Positions 14,888-22,311 of a stretch of 64,000 nt of DNA are shown in pieces. A model generated the notes under the pieces. The model was given only the letters and a program-made list of their open reading frames with translations. It did not search any database and was not told where the DNA came from. The stretch's first letter is position 1, and each line of letters begins with the position of its first letter. The translations under genes and the position numbers were made by a program. Source of the stretch: Actinomadura alba (GTDB lineage Bacteria; Actinomycetota; Actinomycetes; Streptosporangiales; Streptosporangiaceae); contig NZ_JABVEC010000013.1 in the NCBI RefSeq assembly GCF_014323705.1, positions 124,001 through 188,000 on the forward strand. The letters run 5' to 3'.

Positions 14888-16435
14888 TCAGTCAGGGAGC
14901 TCGATCGACAGCGCGTGGTGGAACTCGTTTCGGGGGTCGTAGCGTTTCTTGACCTGCTGCAGCCGCGGATAGTTGTGCTTGTAGTACAGCGTCGACCAGG
15001 GGACCCCGGAGGTGTTCCATTCCGGGTCGGCCAGGTCGCGGTCCGGGTAGTTGATGTAGGCGCCGTCATTGTGCTCGTTGGGCACCGGAACGCCGCCCGT
15101 CTGGGCATAGACGTCGTGATAGATCGCGCGCAGGTCGGCGATGTGGGCATCGTCGTCCCGCTCGTCGGACCATGCCGAGAGAAAGGCCGCCTTGAGGATG
15201 GAGTCGCGCTGCGCGACCGCGGTGGCGTCCGGCGCCACGGTGTTCACCTGTCCGCCGTACCCGATGAGGATCAGGGTCAAGGGCTTGTCGCCATCGGTGC
15301 AAAGGTGGCGGTAGGCCGCGGCGCTCTGCTGCTCGGTGTAGGCCGTGCGCATATAGGCCGACTTCAGCTTGAAGCGGCGGGTCGCGATGTCGCCGGGCTC
15401 GCCGCGGTTGGGGAAGGTGAAGAAGTACAGCCATGGCAGGACATCGTCGGTGCTGCGGGAGACCGGCGCGACGCCCACCTTCTCGGACACCTCGTCGAAG
15501 AATGCGTTCATCAACTGCTCGGCCCCGGGAATGTCGTCGTCGATCAACGCCCCCACGACGATCACTCCGCCGGACCGGTGGCTGGCGCCGAAGAACCCGG
15601 TGAGGTTCGCGCCGGCGCTACCGGGCTCGCTGTTGCGCTCGAACCACCCGCCGAAGTCGCGCAACAGCCGGACGAACGCCTGCTCGGTCATCGTGTCCCA
15701 GGGCCAGGCGACGATGCCGTTGCGCCACCTGACCGGTGCCCTGGGCAGCAACTCGCCAGGGTCGGTGGAGGTGGCGCCGGGGGTGCGTAGCCAATAGCGG
15801 GTCACCACCCCGAAGTTGCCGCCGCCGCCACCGGTGTGCGCCCACCACAGGTCGCGGTGCGGGTCGCCGGGCTCGTCGGTGGCCACGATCACCCTGGCCC
15901 GGCCGTCGGCGTCCACGACGACGACCTCGACCGCGCACAGATAGTCGACGATGGCGCCGAACCGACGGGTCAACGGGCCGAAGCCGCCGCCGGCCAAGTG
16001 CCCGCCGATGCCGACCTCCGTGCCCTCGCCGGCCGGGAGAGTGACCCCCCAGCGCTTGTACAGCCGACGGTAGACGTCCCCGAGCGTCGCCCCGGGCTGC
16101 AGCGCGAACGCGCGGCGCTCACGATCGAACGACACCTCGGTCAGTTCGGAGAGGTCGATCAGGACGCCGCCGCCGGTCGAGGCGGTGCCCTCATAGCCGT
16201 GGCCGCCGCTGCGGACGGTGACCCGCTTGCCCTCGGCCACCGCCCTGCCGACCGCGTCGACGACCTCCTGAGTGTCGGCCGGCACGCACACGTAGTCCAC
16301 ATCGGCCACAAACCGCTGGTTGTAACCGTGGAGCACGCTGGCAAAGCGCGGATCGCCGGCGGTGATGACGCTGCCCCCATACGACGGTGTCGTCGCTGCC
16401 GGCGAGGCGGAGGACCGGGTCTCGGTCTCGGTCAC
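14888..16435 (-). CDS. Berberine-bridge-type FAD-linked oxidoreductase (first of three)
   Basis: 515 aa from GTG 16435, which has GGAGG seven bases upstream. The FAD domain carries VRSGGHGYEGTAS, whose His would bind FAD covalently, and the motif EVGIGGHLAGGGFGPLTRRFG. The Cys found in doubly linked family members is replaced here (PAGEGTE), so only a single covalent link is expected. The C-terminal BBE segment is present (YINYPDRDLADPEWN and YYKHNYPRLQQVKKRYDP). Enzymes of this family oxidise alcohols or amines or form rings in antibiotic pathways. The DUF2306 membrane-protein gene lies 25 bp upstream. Substrate unknown. Confidence 0.85.
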   Translation of the reverse strand: MTETETRSSASPAATTPSYGGSVITAGDPRFASVLHGYNQRFVADVDYVCVPADTQEVVDAVGRAVAEGKRVTVRSGGHGYEGTASTGGGVLIDLSELTEVSFDRERRAFALQPGATLGDVYRRLYKRWGVTLPAGEGTEVGIGGHLAGGGFGPLTRRFGAIVDYLCAVEVVVVDADGRARVIVATDEPGDPHRDLWWAHTGGGGGNFGVVTRYWLRTPGATSTDPGELLPRAPVRWRNGIVAWPWDTMTEQAFVRLLRDFGGWFERNSEPGSAGANLTGFFGASHRSGGVIVVGALIDDDIPGAEQLMNAFFDEVSEKVGVAPVSRSTDDVLPWLYFFTFPNRGEPGDIATRRFKLKSAYMRTAYTEQQSAAAYRHLCTDGDKPLTLILIGYGGQVNTVAPDATAVAQRDSILKAAFLSAWSDERDDDAHIADLRAIYHDVYAQTGGVPVPNEHNDGAYINYPDRDLADPEWNTSGVPWSTLYYKHNYPRLQQVKKRYDPRNEFHHALSIELPD

Positions 16436-16460
16436 GGTGCTACCTCCAATCGGTGTGCGC

Positions 16461-17180
16461 TTACCGGGGCAGGAGCAGCGGCCGCTTTGCCGTGTGGTTG
16501 AGCCACGCCTGCACAAGGATGAGGTTGAACACCCAGCCAACCCACCGCGCCGCCTCCAGCAGGTAATTCACCTCGATGGGGTCCGGCAACCGCAGTCCTA
16601 CGTACACGATGAACGTGCCCACGGTGTTGTTCATCACGATCGCGAAGCTGTACAGCATGAATCGGCGGTGCTCCGCGAACCGGCGCTGCCGCGCCCGGAT
16701 GAAGCCCATCGTGGTAAGGCCCATCCAGAGGATGGTGGCCAGGCTCACCCCGATCTGCCCGACCGGCGGCGCGAACCGCACGATGGACAGCGCGAGCAGC
16801 CCGGAGATCAGCGTGGACACGACATAGATTCGCCCGCTGAACCGGTGCAGCCGCCGGTGGTTGAGTCGCACCCTGGGCCACACCTGGAGCACGACGGTGA
16901 TCATCGCGATGGTGCCGAATCCAATGTGCCCCAGCAGGGTCGGGTAGTACAGCGAGTAGTCCTCGTGCGGCGGGATCGGAGCGGTCTCCTCGTTGAAGTC
17001 GAGGAACGGGCGGACGATGTATTGCCACCAGATGACGCTGACCAGGACGAGCGGGATGATCCAGGGGCGGCGCCACCATTGCGGTTCCCTCCCCTCCGCG
17101 GCCTGGCCGCGCTGCTCAGCGGGCGGGCTCTGCCCCTTGGCCCGCTCCCCGGCTGGGGTCTTTTCGATGTCGTACGTCAT
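16461..17180 (-). CDS. DUF2306-like membrane protein
   Basis: 239 aa. After a 45-residue hydrophilic N-terminus there are about six hydrophobic segments. The histidine pattern LLGHIGFGTIAMITVV, LNHRRLHRFSGRIYV and FAEHRRFMLYSFA is that of DUF2306 and related b561-like membrane proteins, in which the histidines may bind haem. It is followed 25 bp later by the FAD oxidoreductase gene on the same strand, so the two may work together, for example in electron transfer. That link is inferred. Confidence 0.7.
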   Translation of the reverse strand: MTYDIEKTPAGERAKGQSPPAEQRGQAAEGREPQWWRRPWIIPLVLVSVIWWQYIVRPFLDFNEETAPIPPHEDYSLYYPTLLGHIGFGTIAMITVVLQVWPRVRLNHRRLHRFSGRIYVVSTLISGLLALSIVRFAPPVGQIGVSLATILWMGLTTMGFIRARQRRFAEHRRFMLYSFAIVMNNTVGTFIVYVGLRLPDPIEVNYLLEAARWVGWVFNLILVQAWLNHTAKRPLLLPR

Positions 17181-17635
17181 AGCTTGACCTCCTACTCGAC
17201 CACGTCATGCGGTCAGGGGCTGCGTATCTCGGCGATGTCCGGCGGCTGACGCCCAGTGAGCACGGCCGGATACGCGTCGGCGATGGCCTCTGGGTCGCTG
17301 CGATGCGCATCGTCAACCCGGCCGCCGTGTCGTCCTCGGCAGTGCGAGGCCGGAGCCGGAGCGGTCCGCGTTGGTCATCGCGCACATTCGCTCGTCCTCT
17401 CGGGCGATGACAGCGTCGGCCTATGGTGACACCGGCCGAAGCGCAATCGTTCTTTGAAAGTGCGAAGAATTGCCCTGCATCGAATGGTGCTCGGGTGGCC
17501 GCGGAGTCAAGGTGTTCGTGGATTCCCACGAGTATCCAACCCATGGCCGATTCGGCGCCAAACTGTACGGCCCCGGGAGGGACCCGGGGCCATAGGGTGC
17601 CGGTGTTCTCCTCCGGCCGCGGGCCTGCTGAGGCT
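17181..17635. other. Intergenic region between the SgcJ-like and DUF2306 genes
   Basis: A 455-bp gap between two minus-strand genes. It contains a hairpin at 17569-17591, most likely ending transcription of the SgcJ-like gene, and must hold the promoter of the DUF2306 gene. I see no gene in it. Confidence 0.5.
17569..17591 (-). terminator. Hairpin downstream of the SgcJ-like gene
   Basis: GGCCCCGGG, loop AGGGA, CCCGGGGCC: a nine-bp perfect stem 45 bp past the stop codon at 17636. Confidence 0.6.
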
Positions 17636-18061
17636 TCAGGTCACGTTTACGGGTGTGTTCTGGTACGCGGCGAGTCGCCACTGCCCGTCGTGCCGCACCA
17701 CGACCCAAGAGGCCCGGATGGCAGCGGACGGGGACACCTCGCTCTCCCCGGCCTCCAGCACCCCGCCCTGGGAGAGCAGGATGGCGGCGTCGGCGCTGAG
17801 CTTGCGGATGCTGAGCGGCTTGCCGGTCACCTGGGTGCCCTTGTAGCGGCCCTGGTAGGCATCGCGGAGAAATTCGCGGATCTCCGCCTGGCCGTTCTTG
17901 TAGACGCCGGCCAGGATCATTGTGCCGTTCTCGATGAAGAGGTCTGCGAAGCCTTCGGCGTCGTTGTACGCCCAGGCCGCGATCACCTTCTGGGTGAGCG
18001 CGGCGATGCCGGCCTTGTCGGCATCGGAAGGCTCGGTTGCCGGGGGAGTGGTCGCGGTCAT
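17636..18061 (-). CDS. SgcJ/EcaC-type NTF2-like protein
   Basis: 141 aa from ATG 18061, preceded by AAAGGAC. It contains the SnoaL/NTF2-like pattern VIAAWAYNDAEGFADLF, ENGTMILAG, REFLRDAYQGRYKGT and WRLAAYQNTPV. The family is named after SgcJ of the C-1027 enediyne cluster, but members are widespread, so it is only weak support for an enediyne. Structural work on SgcJ showed an NTF2 fold; the reaction is not settled. It lies downstream of the ACAD-like gene, separated by 34 bp, and probably shares its transcript. Confidence 0.8.
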   Translation of the reverse strand: MTATTPPATEPSDADKAGIAALTQKVIAAWAYNDAEGFADLFIENGTMILAGVYKNGQAEIREFLRDAYQGRYKGTQVTGKPLSIRKLSADAAILLSQGGVLEAGESEVSPSAAIRASWVVVRHDGQWRLAAYQNTPVNVT

Positions 18062-18095
18062 GCGCCTTGTCCTTTCTCTTGGTTCGCCCGGGGGG

Positions 18096-19277
18096 TCAGA
18101 TGTACTGGGTGTTGGGCTCCAAGCCACACAGCACGCGCCCGTACAGTTCGGTGTTGGTGTTCGGGTGCATGAGCGCATGTAGGGCGACCGCCTGGACATC
18201 GCGCGCGATCCGTTGGATCGGCACGTCGGTGTAGATCGAGGAGCCCCCGCTCGCAGTGGCGAGAATGTCCACCGCCTCGCGCACCAGGCGGACGACCGCG
18301 CCCATGTCGGCCCGCGCGCGGATGCGCTCCTCGACCTTCCATTGCGCGCCCTCGTTGCCCTTGGTGTCCACCTGCGTGGCCAGGCGCTGCGCGTGGAATT
18401 CGGCCGCGTCCAGCTTCAGCGCCGCGTCGGCGACCTGCATGTGGGTCAGCGGGGCCTCGCGCTGGCTCTCATAGTCGGTGTAGGTGATCTTGCGATCGTC
18501 CAGCCGGCGCAGGAACGCATCCTTGGCGGCGCGGCCGAGCCCGAGTACGGTGCCGACCGAGGACGCCGAGGCCACCGGGAGCAGCGGGGTCCGGTAGATC
18601 TTCGACTCGGCGCTGCGCTTGGACGCCGGTTCGCCCTGCAGCACGGCGCCCAGGGGCAGTACCCGCTGCTGCGGGACGAACAGGTCTTTGGCGACGGTGC
18701 TGACGCTGCCGGTGCCCTTCAGGCCGCTGGTGTGCCAGTCGTCGACGATCAGCAGATCGGACATCGGGACCAGGGCGATGACCGGGTACGGGTCGCCTTC
18801 GGGCGGCGCCAGAATCGCGATGATCTCCTGCCAGTGGCTGTGGTGCGCCCCGCTGATGAACCGCCACTTGCCGTTGACCACGATGCCGCCGTCGGAGGGG
18901 GCGGCGATCGCGGACGGGCTCAGCGTGCCGCACACCCGCACGTTTGGGGTGTCGAACACCTCGTCCTGCACCTCGTCGGGGAACAGGCACGCCATCCAAC
19001 CGGGGATCCAGGACACCGAGGCCACCCACGAGGCCGAGCCGTCGCCCCGCCCCAGCTCGGTGGCGACCTCGACCAGGGTCTGGGTGTCGGCCTCGTAGCC
19101 GCCGTAGCGTTTGGGCTGACGCAACTTGAACACGCCGGCGTCGGCGAGCCCCTCGATCACCTCGTCGTGCAGCCGCCGGTTCTCCTCCGCCCAGGAGGCG
19201 TGCTTCTGCAGCAACGGCGCCAGTTCGGCCGACTTGCGGACGAGTTTCTCGCGCGATGGCGTTCCAATTTTGGACAC
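18096..19277 (-). CDS. Acyl-CoA-dehydrogenase-fold flavin-dependent oxygenase (first of two)
   Basis: 393 aa from GTG 19277, with GGAGG close upstream. It has the ACAD fold with the PKRYGGYEADTQT and GDGSASWVASV segments, and the middle beta-domain motifs GKWRFISGAHHSHW and LKGTGSVSTVAKD. This is the subgroup related to two-component hydroxylases such as HsaA and to NcnH-like enzymes, rather than true CoA dehydrogenases; the usual catalytic glutamate cannot be assigned. Such enzymes use reduced flavin delivered by a partner reductase, none of which is visible nearby. Its gene is transcribed with the LLM oxidoreductase gene upstream (33 bp) and the SgcJ-like gene downstream. Confidence 0.8.
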   Translation of the reverse strand: MSKIGTPSREKLVRKSAELAPLLQKHASWAEENRRLHDEVIEGLADAGVFKLRQPKRYGGYEADTQTLVEVATELGRGDGSASWVASVSWIPGWMACLFPDEVQDEVFDTPNVRVCGTLSPSAIAAPSDGGIVVNGKWRFISGAHHSHWQEIIAILAPPEGDPYPVIALVPMSDLLIVDDWHTSGLKGTGSVSTVAKDLFVPQQRVLPLGAVLQGEPASKRSAESKIYRTPLLPVASASSVGTVLGLGRAAKDAFLRRLDDRKITYTDYESQREAPLTHMQVADAALKLDAAEFHAQRLATQVDTKGNEGAQWKVEERIRARADMGAVVRLVREAVDILATASGGSSIYTDVPIQRIARDVQAVALHALMHPNTNTELYGRVLCGLEPNTQYI

Positions 19278-19310
19278 AGCATCCTCCTGGACGGAACGGA
19301 AACGGAACTT

Positions 19311-20213
19311 CTAGTCATCGATCGGCGCCGGCCCGGCGTCGGCGACCGCGGGGAGGACCTTTTCCCCGATGATCTCCACCTGCCGGAGCGGGTCGGCGGG
19401 GGCAAGCAGGATGCCGATCACCGTGTGCACACCTTCGTCCGCGAGCCGGCGCAGCTGTGTGATCAGCTCCTGGGTCCCGGCGCCGTCGGCACCGACGTCC
19501 ACGGGTAGGGCGCAGGTCTTCTCGATCGCGTCGTAGTCGCGCCCGGCGTCCGCGCAGAGCCGGCGCAGCAGGTCGAGCTTGTCGGGCAGGTCCGGGCCGG
19601 GGTAGAGGTTGCAGGCATCGGCGTATCGCGCGACCAGCCGCAGCGTCTTGGCGCCGCCCCCGCCGAGCAGGATCGGCGGATGCGGCCGGGTCAGGCTCTG
19701 CGGCAGGTTCAGCGGCCGGTCGACCCGGTAGTGCCGGCCCTCGAAGGGGCGCTCGTCCCCGCGCTCGCCGTCCCAGTAGCGCAGCAGGATCTGCAGCGTC
19801 TCCTCGAGCATTTCGAACCGGTCGGCCACCGGGGGGAACGGGATGCCGGAACGGGTCGCCTCCTCCTCGTACCAGCCGACGCCCAGGCCCAGTGTGGCCC
19901 GGCCGCCGGACAGGACATCGAGCGTCGTCACCGACTTGGCCAGCAGGGCCGGGGGACGGAAATGCACACCGGCCACGACCGGCGCGACCCGGCACCGACG
20001 CGTGTGCGCGGCGATCGTCGCGAGCGTGGTGAAGCATTCCAACTCCGGTGCCTGCGGGCCGCCGGCGTGCGGCCCCTGCCAGAGATGGTCGCCGACGCCG
20101 ATCAGCGAGAAGCCGGCATCATCGGCGGTGCGGCTGATCCGCGCGACCGTCTCGCCCATTGCGGCCGGACCGCCGTTCCAGGCGAATGCTCCTAATGTCA
20201 GCCCGACGTGCAC
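19311..20213 (-). CDS. LLM-class (luciferase-like) F420-dependent-type oxidoreductase
   Basis: 300 aa. The bacterial-luciferase-like fold is shown by MHVGLTLGAFAW, DDAGFSLIGVGDHLW, LTLDVLSGGRATLGLGVG-like (TTLDVLSGGRATLGLGVGW) and RFEMLEETLQILL. The pattern fits the actinomycete TIGR03560-like group of F420-dependent oxidoreductases, although F420 use is not proven by sequence. A GGGAGG ribosome site precedes ATG 20213. It is the first gene of the LLM, ACAD-like, SgcJ-like operon. Likely a redox tailoring enzyme. Confidence 0.85.
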   Translation of the reverse strand: MHVGLTLGAFAWNGGPAAMGETVARISRTADDAGFSLIGVGDHLWQGPHAGGPQAPELECFTTLATIAAHTRRCRVAPVVAGVHFRPPALLAKSVTTLDVLSGGRATLGLGVGWYEEEATRSGIPFPPVADRFEMLEETLQILLRYWDGERGDERPFEGRHYRVDRPLNLPQSLTRPHPPILLGGGGAKTLRLVARYADACNLYPGPDLPDKLDLLRRLCADAGRDYDAIEKTCALPVDVGADGAGTQELITQLRRLADEGVHTVIGILLAPADPLRQVEIIGEKVLPAVADAGPAPIDD

Positions 20214-20424
20214 AGCACACCTCCCTGCAGATAAAACGTGGCTGCTCGGGTCGAGGATTGCATTCGCCCGCAGTACGCCACATCCTTGAGATTGCGTGGA
20301 TCAATTCCATTTTCCGCAGGAACATTCGAGCCTGCGGCACCGCGTGCGCCGGGCGAAAGCGGCCCCGGCATCCGCCGTGGGCCGCCCTTTCTTTCGCCGC
20401 TCGGAAGAATCTGCCACGTCCGCC

Positions 20425-21669
20425 TCAGGCGGCGGTCGCGGCCGCGGGGGTGGCGGTCAACCGGACCGGCAGGGTGCGGTGGCCGTTCATGATGAACGTG
20501 GGGATCGGCTGCAGCTCCTCCTTCGGCACGGCCAGGCGCAGCTGCGGGAACCTTTCGAACAGCCTGGACAGGCCGACCTCGGCGACGAGCCGGGCGATCC
20601 CCGCGCCGAGGCAGTAGTGCGGGCCGTGGCCGAAGGAGATGTGCTCCTTGTCCGCCCGGGTCACGTCGAAGTCGCCGGCGCTGTCGCCGTGCAGCGCCGG
20701 GTCGCGCCCCGCGGCGGCGTAGTTGATCAGGATCGGGTCGCCTTGCGGGATGGTGACGCCGTCCAGCTCGATGTCGGTCACGGCGTACCGCAGCGGCAGG
20801 CTGGCCAGCGGGCACTCCACACGGAGCACCTCGTCGATCACCTCGTCCCAGCCGACCTGCCCGGAGCGGGCGAGCTCCAGCTGGTCGGGGTGGGTGATGA
20901 GCGCGGTGACCGCGTTGTCCAGGAAGTTGATGGTGGTCTCCGAGCCGGCGCCGAGGATCGCGAAGATCGTGTCGGTGAGCTCGGTGTCGGTCAGCTGGGA
21001 ACCGTTCTCGTCGTCGCGCGCGGCGATCAGGTCGCTGGCGATGTCCTCGCCGGGGTTGCGCCGCTTGGACGTGATGAGCTCGTCCATGGCGGTGCGCCAG
21101 CCGTGCAGGATGGCCTGCGCCTGCTCTGGGCTGACCGTGGTGTCCACCATCAGATCCATGGCCTTGGCGGTCTGCGCCCGCTGCCCCTCGGTCATCCCGA
21201 TGAGGTCGGCGATCAGCAGGGCCGGCAGCGGGTAGCAGAACTTCGCCCGCAGGTCGACCACCTCGTCCGGCGCGGCGGCCAGCCCGTCCAGCAACTGGTC
21301 GACGAGCTCTTCCACGCGCGGCCGGATCGTCTCGGTCCGGTGCGTGCTGAAGGCCTTGGCGATCAGCTTGCGCAGCCGGACGAGATGCTTGCCGTAGGCG
21401 GTCACCATGTTGTCCATCGCCACCCAGCTGATCATCTCCCAGTCGGGCGGGATCTCTCCGTTCATGAACTGCGGCCAGTGGTTGCGGGCGTTCTTGGTGA
21501 CGTTGCGGTCAAGCAGCAGCTGCTTGATGACCTCATAGCTGTTGATCGACCAGGCGTGCACGCCGCCTGGCAGCTCCACCTTGACCGCCGGCGCCTGCGC
21601 GCGCAGCCGGTCGGCCTCGGCGTGGATGTCCCGGCCACTGGCGTCGAGGACAGGGCATTGGTCGTGCAT
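20425..21669 (-). CDS. Cytochrome P450
   Basis: 414 aa from ATG 21669, with AAGGAG six bases upstream; the longer frame is unsupported. All landmarks are present: I-helix ILGAGSETTINF, K-helix EVLRVECPLASLPLRY (ExxR), and haem-binding FGHGPHYCLGAGIARL with Cys353 as the iron ligand. It is a class I bacterial P450 requiring a ferredoxin, which the gene at 10679-10903 could supply. It is divergent from the carrier-protein/NRPS operon, so they share a 328-bp promoter region. Substrate unknown; a carrier-bound amino acid is possible given its neighbour. Confidence 0.95.
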   Translation of the reverse strand: MHDQCPVLDASGRDIHAEADRLRAQAPAVKVELPGGVHAWSINSYEVIKQLLLDRNVTKNARNHWPQFMNGEIPPDWEMISWVAMDNMVTAYGKHLVRLRKLIAKAFSTHRTETIRPRVEELVDQLLDGLAAAPDEVVDLRAKFCYPLPALLIADLIGMTEGQRAQTAKAMDLMVDTTVSPEQAQAILHGWRTAMDELITSKRRNPGEDIASDLIAARDDENGSQLTDTELTDTIFAILGAGSETTINFLDNAVTALITHPDQLELARSGQVGWDEVIDEVLRVECPLASLPLRYAVTDIELDGVTIPQGDPILINYAAAGRDPALHGDSAGDFDVTRADKEHISFGHGPHYCLGAGIARLVAEVGLSRLFERFPQLRLAVPKEELQPIPTFIMNGHRTLPVRLTATPAAATAA

Positions 21670-21997
21670 TGGTGACTCCTTATCGGCGGTTGATCGAAGA
21701 GCTCGGTCGGTTACCGGCCGGTATGGTGCCGGGTGTAAGGGCCGCTCACGGGCCGGCCAGCGCCAGTTTCTTCGGTGCGGATTCGGGGCGCACCTCACAG
21801 AATGCGGAGCATTGACGGGCGGACGGCTATGGGCCGGCCGGTCCGCATCCAGAGAGAAGACCGGGCCGCGGCGCGATGTAACGATTCCGGAGGTGCGCCC
21901 GTTCGCTTCCGGTCCGCGCCGCGGAGCCCGGCCAAATCAAGATCGGGCCAGATCAGATCGATGGGGCCGGAGCCGGTCTGACAACAAAGGACTTGAG
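21670..21997. promoter_or_regulatory. Divergent promoter region, P450 / carrier protein-NRPS-aminomutase
   Basis: 328 bp between divergent starts, with no gene of its own. It should contain the promoters of the P450 gene and of the carrier protein, NRPS and aminomutase operon, which makes it a natural target for the StrR-like activator. No clear operator was recognised by eye. Confidence 0.55.
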
Positions 21998-22270
21998 ATG
22001 AACGCTCCCAACACTGAGCCGCGACTCTCGGTGATCGAGGGAAAGGTGGAGGAGATCTGGAAGCACGTCCTCAAAGTGCCGGCAGGGATGCAGGACGCCA
22101 CTTTTTTCGAACTGAACGGGGAGTCGATCTCAGCGGTTCGCATCGTTTCGTGGATCGAGGAGGAGCTCGGCATTCTCGTTGATGTCGGCGACATCTTCGA
22201 GGAGGACCCCAACCTCCGGGAGTTCGCTCGGAGCGTGGCGGCCAAGGCGGCGACGTCTTCGTTGCCCTAG
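21998..22270 (+). CDS. Stand-alone peptidyl carrier protein (SgcC2-like)
   Basis: 90 aa from ATG 21998 (AAAGGA upstream). The carrier helix motif is FFELNGESISAVRI, with Ser43 as the phosphopantetheine site. Acidic helices surround it (VEEIWKHVLKV, DVGDIFEEDPNLREFA). In C-1027 biosynthesis the free carrier SgcC2 holds beta-tyrosine while it is modified; here an aminomutase and an HpaB-type hydroxylase lie nearby, so the same role is likely. The gene ends 41 bp before the NRPS start; an in-frame GTG of the NRPS overlaps its stop codon. Confidence 0.9.
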   Translation: MNAPNTEPRLSVIEGKVEEIWKHVLKVPAGMQDATFFELNGESISAVRIVSWIEEELGILVDVGDIFEEDPNLREFARSVAAKAATSSLP

Positions 22271-22311
22271 TGCAGCATCATGCCCAACAGGGAGAGACGA
22301 AGGGGCGGGGA

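Noticed and set aside
17423..18172. Plus-strand frame across the SgcJ-like gene
   Set aside because: Shadow frame; the minus strand carries the NTF2-like motifs and a proper ribosome site.
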